Part shown: positions 60,496-64,000 of the stretch, one piece after another
Layout: the number at the start of each line of letters is the position of its first letter
Numbering within the stretch: the first letter of the stretch is position 1
Assembly: GCF_001443045.1 (NCBI RefSeq)
Contig: NZ_LKPJ01000001.1
Span: 377,681 to 441,680, forward strand
DNA from: Burkholderia ambifaria
GTDB lineage: Bacteria; Pseudomonadota; Gammaproteobacteria; Burkholderiales; Burkholderiaceae
DNA length: 64,000 nucleotides
Direction: 5' to 3'
Made by a program: the position numbers and the translations under genes
The notes under the pieces: generated by a model
What the model was told of the DNA's origin: nothing
What the model saw: the letters and a program-made list of their open reading frames with translations, nothing else
Databases searched by the model: none

Positions 60496-60918
60496 TCAGT
60501 CGACGAGTGCGTCCAGCGCCTTCGTATAGCGGTTAGCGTGGCTGCGTTCGGCCTTCGCGAGCGTCTCGAACCAGTTCGCGATTTCGTCGAAGCCTTCGTC
60601 GCGCGCCGTCTTCGCCATGCCCGGATACATGTCGGTGTATTCGTGCGTCTCGCCGGCGATCGCCGATTCGAGGTTCAGCCGCGACGAGCCAAACGGCAAA
60701 CCCGTCGCCGGATCGCCGACTGCTTCGAGGTATTCGAGGTGACCGTGCGCATGGCCCGTTTCGCCTTCGGCAGTCGAGCGGAACAGCGCGGCGACGTCGT
60801 TCTGACCTTCGACATCGGCCTTCGAAGCGAAATACAGATAGCGCCGGTTCGCTTGCGATTCGCCCGCGAATGCGAACTTCAGATTCTCTTCGGTCTTGCT
60901 GCCCTTGAGTTGAGCCAT
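60496..60918 (-). CDS. Rubrerythrin (without rubredoxin domain)
   Basis: 140-aa ferritin-like di-iron protein. Glu/His ligands lie in [50 protein letters not shown] and [16 protein letters not shown], the four helices of the fold. It lacks the C-terminal CxxC rubredoxin domain, so it needs an outside electron donor, plausibly the downstream Fe-S protein. Likely reduces H2O2. First gene of the operon; GGAGG precedes the ATG. Confidence 0.9.
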   Translation of the reverse strand: MAQLKGSKTEENLKFAFAGESQANRRYLYFASKADVEGQNDVAALFRSTAEGETGHAHGHLEYLEAVGDPATGLPFGSSRLNLESAIAGETHEYTDMYPGMAKTARDEGFDEIANWFETLAKAERSHANRYTKALDALVD

Positions 60919-61227
60919 TTGCGCCTCCGTTCGAGTCGGCGCGGCCGCGTGCGAAGCCGGGCCGATGATGTATGTGGGGAACGATGCGTGCGCCGGGCGC
61001 GCGCGTCGTGCCTTTTAATCTAGGCGCTGACGCTCGCATCCCCCAATAGGCTTTTTTAATCCGCGCGATAGCCGGGGAACAGATTTGGGGACGGTTCGTG
61101 GGCGCGGATTCGCTGGATGGCTGGGTGGAGGGGATGACGGTTGAACGTTTCGGCTGGGGCTTGGGGCTTGGGGCTCAGCGTGCGACGCGACGCCCGGCGT
61201 GCGCACACCGTCGTCGCCCGTCATGCG
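60919..61227. other. Intergenic region, 309 bp
   Basis: Upstream region of the rubrerythrin operon, ending at the 3' end of the sigma factor gene. An AT-rich part (61,010-61,065, with TTTTAATCTAGG and GGCTTTTTTAATCC) probably carries the rubrerythrin promoter. No gene was recognised. Confidence 0.4.
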
Positions 61228-62496
61228 TCACGCATCCGTCGCACGCTTCAGCAGCAATTCCCTTTCGCGCTCGTTGCGGGTCAATTCCGCCGCGCGGCGG
61301 AACTCGGCCTTCGCCTCGTCGGCGCGGCCGAGTTTCACGAGCAGGTCGCCACGCACGCTCGGCAGCCAGTGATAGCGCGCAAGCGCCGGATCGTCGCGCA
61401 GCATGTCGACGATTTCCAGCGCCGCGGCGGGCCCGAACGCCATCCCCACCGCCACCGCGCGGTTCAGCTCGACGACCGGTGACGGCGCGACTTCGGCGAG
61501 CGCGTCGTACAGCGCGACGATCTGCGCCCAGTCCGTTTCCGACGCCTGCCGCGCGCGTGCATGGCACGCCGCCAGCGCGGCCTGCAGCGCATACGGGCCG
61601 CGCACGCCGCCGAGCTTCGTCGCCCGATCGAGGGCCGCGAGGCCGCGCCGGATCAGCAGCGGATCCCAGCGGCTGCGGTCCTGGTCGAGCAGCAGCACGG
61701 GTCGCCCCTGCGCATCGGTCCGCGCATGCATGCGCGACGCCTGCAGTTCCATCAGCGCGACGAGCCCGAGCACTTCGCTTTCGTCCGGCACGAGCCCGGC
61801 CAGCACGCGACCGAGACGCAGCGCCTCGTCGCACAACGCCGGGCGTGTCCAGTCGTCGCCAGCGGTCGCCGCATGGCCTTCGTTGAACACCAGGTAGATC
61901 ACTTCGAGCACCGACGCGAGCCGCGCGGGCCGCGCGTCGGCGGACGGCACCTCGAACGGCACGCGCGCCGCCGCAAGCGTGCGTTTCGCGCGCACGATGC
62001 GCTGCGCGATCGTCGGCTCGGGCGACAGGAACGCGCGCGCGATCTCGCTCGTGGTCAGCCCGCCGAGCAGCCGCAACGTCAACGCGACGCGCGCATCGGT
62101 CGACAGCACCGGATGGCACGACGTGAAGATCAGCCGCAGCAGGTCGTCGCCGATATCGTCGTCGCGCGCATCGGCGAGCGTGTCCGCGATGTCGGGCACG
62201 ACATGCGCTTCGAGCGCGTCCATTTCGTGCCCGAGCTGGTCGCGCTTCGCGGCATGCAGCGACTCCTGCCGCACCCGGTCGAGCGCACGCCGCTTCACGG
62301 CCGTCATCAGCCAAGCGGCCGGGTTGTCGGGCACGCCGTCGACGGGCCAGTGCTCGAGCGCCGCAACGAGCGTGTCCTGCGCGAGTTCCTCGGCCACGCC
62401 GACATCGCGCACCACGCGCGCGGCGCGCGCAATGATCTTCGGCGCCTCGATTCGCCAGACGGCCTCGATCGCACGATGGGTCGCCTCGCGCGTCAC
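61228..62496 (-). CDS. ECF RNA polymerase sigma factor, ECF42-like with C-terminal extension
   Basis: 422 aa. Sigma-70 region 2 (ELAQDTLVAALEHWP, then DNPAAWLMTAVKRRALDRVR) and region 4 (LTLRLLGGLTTSEIARAFL) occupy the first 190 residues. The rest is a helical extension with DUF6596/TPR-like sequence (EVIYLVFNEGHAAT, LNRAVAVGMAFGPAAALEIV). This architecture, next to DGPF/YCII genes, is the hallmark of ECF42. No anti-sigma factor is visible, so control is probably through the C-terminal extension. The GTG start at 62496 overlaps the VOC stop by four bases. Confidence 0.87.
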   Translation of the reverse strand: MTREATHRAIEAVWRIEAPKIIARAARVVRDVGVAEELAQDTLVAALEHWPVDGVPDNPAAWLMTAVKRRALDRVRQESLHAAKRDQLGHEMDALEAHVVPDIADTLADARDDDIGDDLLRLIFTSCHPVLSTDARVALTLRLLGGLTTSEIARAFLSPEPTIAQRIVRAKRTLAAARVPFEVPSADARPARLASVLEVIYLVFNEGHAATAGDDWTRPALCDEALRLGRVLAGLVPDESEVLGLVALMELQASRMHARTDAQGRPVLLLDQDRSRWDPLLIRRGLAALDRATKLGGVRGPYALQAALAACHARARQASETDWAQIVALYDALAEVAPSPVVELNRAVAVGMAFGPAAALEIVDMLRDDPALARYHWLPSVRGDLLVKLGRADEAKAEFRRAAELTRNERERELLLKRATDA

Positions 62497-62906
62497 GACG
62501 CCGGCCCCTGCCCCGCGTCCTGCGCCACGTACATCAGCTCCCATGCGTGGCCGTCCGGATCGGCGAAGCTGTGGCCGTACATGCCCGGGTATTCCATCGG
62601 CGGACGCGGCGTGGTGCCACCGGCCGCACGTGCCTTCGCGACGACTTCGTCGACTTCGGCGGGGCTTTCGCACGACAGGCACGACAACACCTGCACGTGC
62701 GTCGCCGGATCGACAATCGTCTTGTCGGTGAAGGTCTGGAAGAACGGCCGCACGAGCAGCATCGCGAAGATCGTGTCGCTGATCTTCAGGCAGGCGGCCT
62801 GATCGTTGGTATAGGCAGGCACGACCTCGAAGCCGAGCGCCTGGTAGAACGCCTTCGAGCGCGGCAGGTCGACCACGGGCAGGTTGATGAAGACCATCTT
62901 GTGCAT
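62493..62906 (-). CDS. VOC/glyoxalase-fold protein
   Basis: 137 aa, one beta-alpha-beta-beta-beta pair: HKMVFINLPVVDLPRSKAFY at the start and YGHSFADPDGHAWELMYV at the end. Similar to VOC proteins of the 3-demethylubiquinone methyltransferase-like or extradiol-dioxygenase-like group; no specific enzyme can be named. Between a DGPF gene and the sigma factor, with a four-base overlap into the latter. Confidence 0.85.
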   Translation of the reverse strand: MHKMVFINLPVVDLPRSKAFYQALGFEVVPAYTNDQAACLKISDTIFAMLLVRPFFQTFTDKTIVDPATHVQVLSCLSCESPAEVDEVVAKARAAGGTTPRPPMEYPGMYGHSFADPDGHAWELMYVAQDAGQGPAS

Positions 62907-62944
62907 GTCGGGTGCTCCCGGTGAGGTTGGGTTCAGGTGGACAT

Positions 62945-63364
62945 TCAGGCGCCGGTGCGGCCGACATGGAGTTCGCGGAACCGCTCGACGGCGTCGCTGG
63001 GCGTGAGGTCGTCGAGTTCGAACAACGGGCGCACCTCGATCTCGCAGTCCATCTCCGCGCCGAACGGCGCGGGGAACCGGCGCGTCCATTCGAGCGCCTC
63101 GTCGCGTGAACGCACCTGGATCAGCGTATAGCCGGCAATCAGTTCCTTCGTCTCCGCGAACGGGCCGTCGACCACCGTGCCCTTGCCGCCGGTGTACCGC
63201 ACGCGCCAGCCGCGCGCGCTCGGCCGCAGGCCGTTCGCATCGAGCAGCACGCCGGCCCTGGCCAGTTCCTCGTGATAGACCGTCATCGCCTCGACCAGCC
63301 GGTTGTCCGGCAATGCGTCGGATTCGCTGACGGCGTTCGCCCGGATCATGATCATGAATCGCAT
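62945..63364 (-). CDS. YCII/DGPF family protein
   Basis: 139-aa dimeric alpha/beta-barrel protein. The signature VVDGPFAETKELIAGY near residue 65 is the DGPF motif. RFMIMIRANAVSES at the start and FELDDLTPSDAVERFRELHV at the end are typical of the group next to ECF42 sigma factors. Function unknown; usually a target of that sigma factor. Confidence 0.88.
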   Translation of the reverse strand: MRFMIMIRANAVSESDALPDNRLVEAMTVYHEELARAGVLLDANGLRPSARGWRVRYTGGKGTVVDGPFAETKELIAGYTLIQVRSRDEALEWTRRFPAPFGAEMDCEIEVRPLFELDDLTPSDAVERFRELHVGRTGA

Positions 63365-63489
63365 CGTTCACTCCCTGTCGTCGGTGGAAAGGGGCGTCCG
63401 TTCATCGGCGCCTTACCCTGACGACGGGCGGCAGGCGGACGGATCGACCTTCCACGCGACGAATCAGGGTAAACACCGAGATTCAGCCG

Positions 63490-63843
63490 TCACAGGAAGC
63501 ACGGGCCAACCGCACGCACTTCGACCGTGCACCATTGCGCGGCCGGACACTGGCGCGCGATCTCGATCGCTTCGTCTCGGGTGGCGACGTCGACGATGAA
63601 GAAGCCGCCGACCATTTCCTTCGCCTCGGCGAACGGGCCGTCGACGAGGCGCGTCTCCCCGTTGCGCACCTGCACGCGCGTCGCGCGTTCCGAGCGCTCC
63701 AGCGACTCGACGCCGCGCAGCACGCCGCGCGCTTTCAGCGTCTCGGCGAAATCGACCATCCGCGCGTAAAGCGCCTGCCCGTCTTCGAGCGTGCGTTCGG
63801 CGCGCTGGCCGGTCGGTTCGACAATCAACAGCATGTAGGCCAT
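63490..63843 (-). CDS. YCII/DGPF family protein (shorter)
   Basis: 117 aa. Starts MAYMLLIVEPTGQR and has RLVDGPFAEAKEMVGGF near residue 66. It is a paralogue of the next gene, shorter at the C-terminus. The ATG at 63843 follows AGGAGAG. Apparently the first gene of the DGPF-DGPF-VOC-sigma cluster, read leftwards. Ends in CFL. Confidence 0.87.
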   Translation of the reverse strand: MAYMLLIVEPTGQRAERTLEDGQALYARMVDFAETLKARGVLRGVESLERSERATRVQVRNGETRLVDGPFAEAKEMVGGFFIVDVATRDEAIEIARQCPAAQWCTVEVRAVGPCFL

Positions 63844-64000
63844 GGAACTCTCCTGTGGGGGGCGTGCGCTCAAGCGTTCCGAGCGCAGGCCGGAATGACA
63901 CGTCAGGTGCAAAGCGTAACAGTCCCGGATGGCCCTGCCGTCATCGTTGGCCGTTCGGCACTGGCCTGATGGCCAATTCGATCGCAGCACGCGATTTTGC
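63844..64000. other. Upstream region of the ECF42 cluster
   Basis: 157 bp with no recognisable gene; it should contain the promoter of the DGPF-VOC-sigma cluster. I could not identify a clear ECF-type -35/-10 pair by eye. Confidence 0.3.

Noticed and set aside
1-64000. CRISPR arrays, tRNA and rRNA genes
   Set aside because: No regularly spaced repeats, and no cloverleaf or rRNA-like sequence noticed on either strand; a tRNAscan/barrnap run would confirm.

Overview
The window is high-GC, gene-dense DNA from a Burkholderia, most likely the Burkholderia cepacia complex. The main evidence is an apparently complete cepacian exopolysaccharide cluster (bce-I type, bceA to bceK). DUF3563 and BPSS1780-type proteins, the codon usage and the GC-rich intergenic hairpins agree with this. 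I see no rRNA, tRNA, CRISPR array, complete insertion sequence or prophage. The taxonomic call is inferred from gene content only.

Layout. 1-7.2 kb: end of a 3-mercaptopyruvate sulfurtransferase gene, a Tat-exported dienelactone hydrolase, NADH dehydrogenase II, and polA, whose start lies one base from the start of a divergent LOG-family gene. 7.6-14.7 kb: a small exported protein, AMP nucleosidase, a DUF2782-like exported protein with thrB and a membrane protein, the OhrR/Ohr organic peroxide pair with matched operators, a 58-aa DUF3563 gene under a perfect inverted repeat, and a PHB-depolymerase-type esterase. 14.9-19.1 kb: a PAP2 protein and the molybdate system modABC with modE facing it; a ModE-like operator precedes modA. 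19.1-31.5 kb: single genes, including a CYTH/CHAD protein, a tautomerase with a divergent LysR regulator, an EamA exporter, a degenerate histidine kinase, a CNNM/CBS protein, an orphan thiamine-phosphate-synthase domain, a TreZ-like protein that has lost its catalytic residues, a methyltransferase, DUF1345, a phosphatase and a RES-Xre toxin-antitoxin pair. 31.7-41.6 kb: an amino-acid binding protein, about 1 kb with no recognisable gene, a VpsR-like sigma-54 activator, a PF10118 protein, an FKBP isomerase, an AraC regulator, and two MFS transporters on either side of an HxlR regulator.

41.7-56.6 kb: the exopolysaccharide locus. bceB-K run leftwards as one tightly packed unit: priming transferase, UDP-glucose dehydrogenase, tyrosine phosphatase, OPX exporter, BY-kinase co-polymerase, glycosyltransferases and polymerase. 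bceA is divergent and supplies GDP-mannose. BceB attaches the first sugar phosphate to the lipid carrier, BceG/H/J/K extend the repeat unit, BceI polymerises it, and BceD/E/F control chain length and export. The operon ends in an intrinsic terminator at about 41.6 kb. Next to bceA lies a gene that joins an IS5-type transposase N-terminal domain to an unrelated C-terminus, preceded by 741 bp of partly AT-rich non-coding DNA.

58.4-63.8 kb: a rubrerythrin, Fe-S (CCG-domain) protein and DUF3501 operon, then an ECF sigma factor of the ECF42 type with two DGPF/YCII proteins and a VOC protein.

For novelty the best candidates are the transposase-domain fusion beside the bce locus, the TreZ-like pseudoenzyme, the degenerate sensor kinase, the polA/LOG shared start region, the DUF3563 inverted-repeat promoter, and the MFS frame that runs antisense through the HxlR gene.
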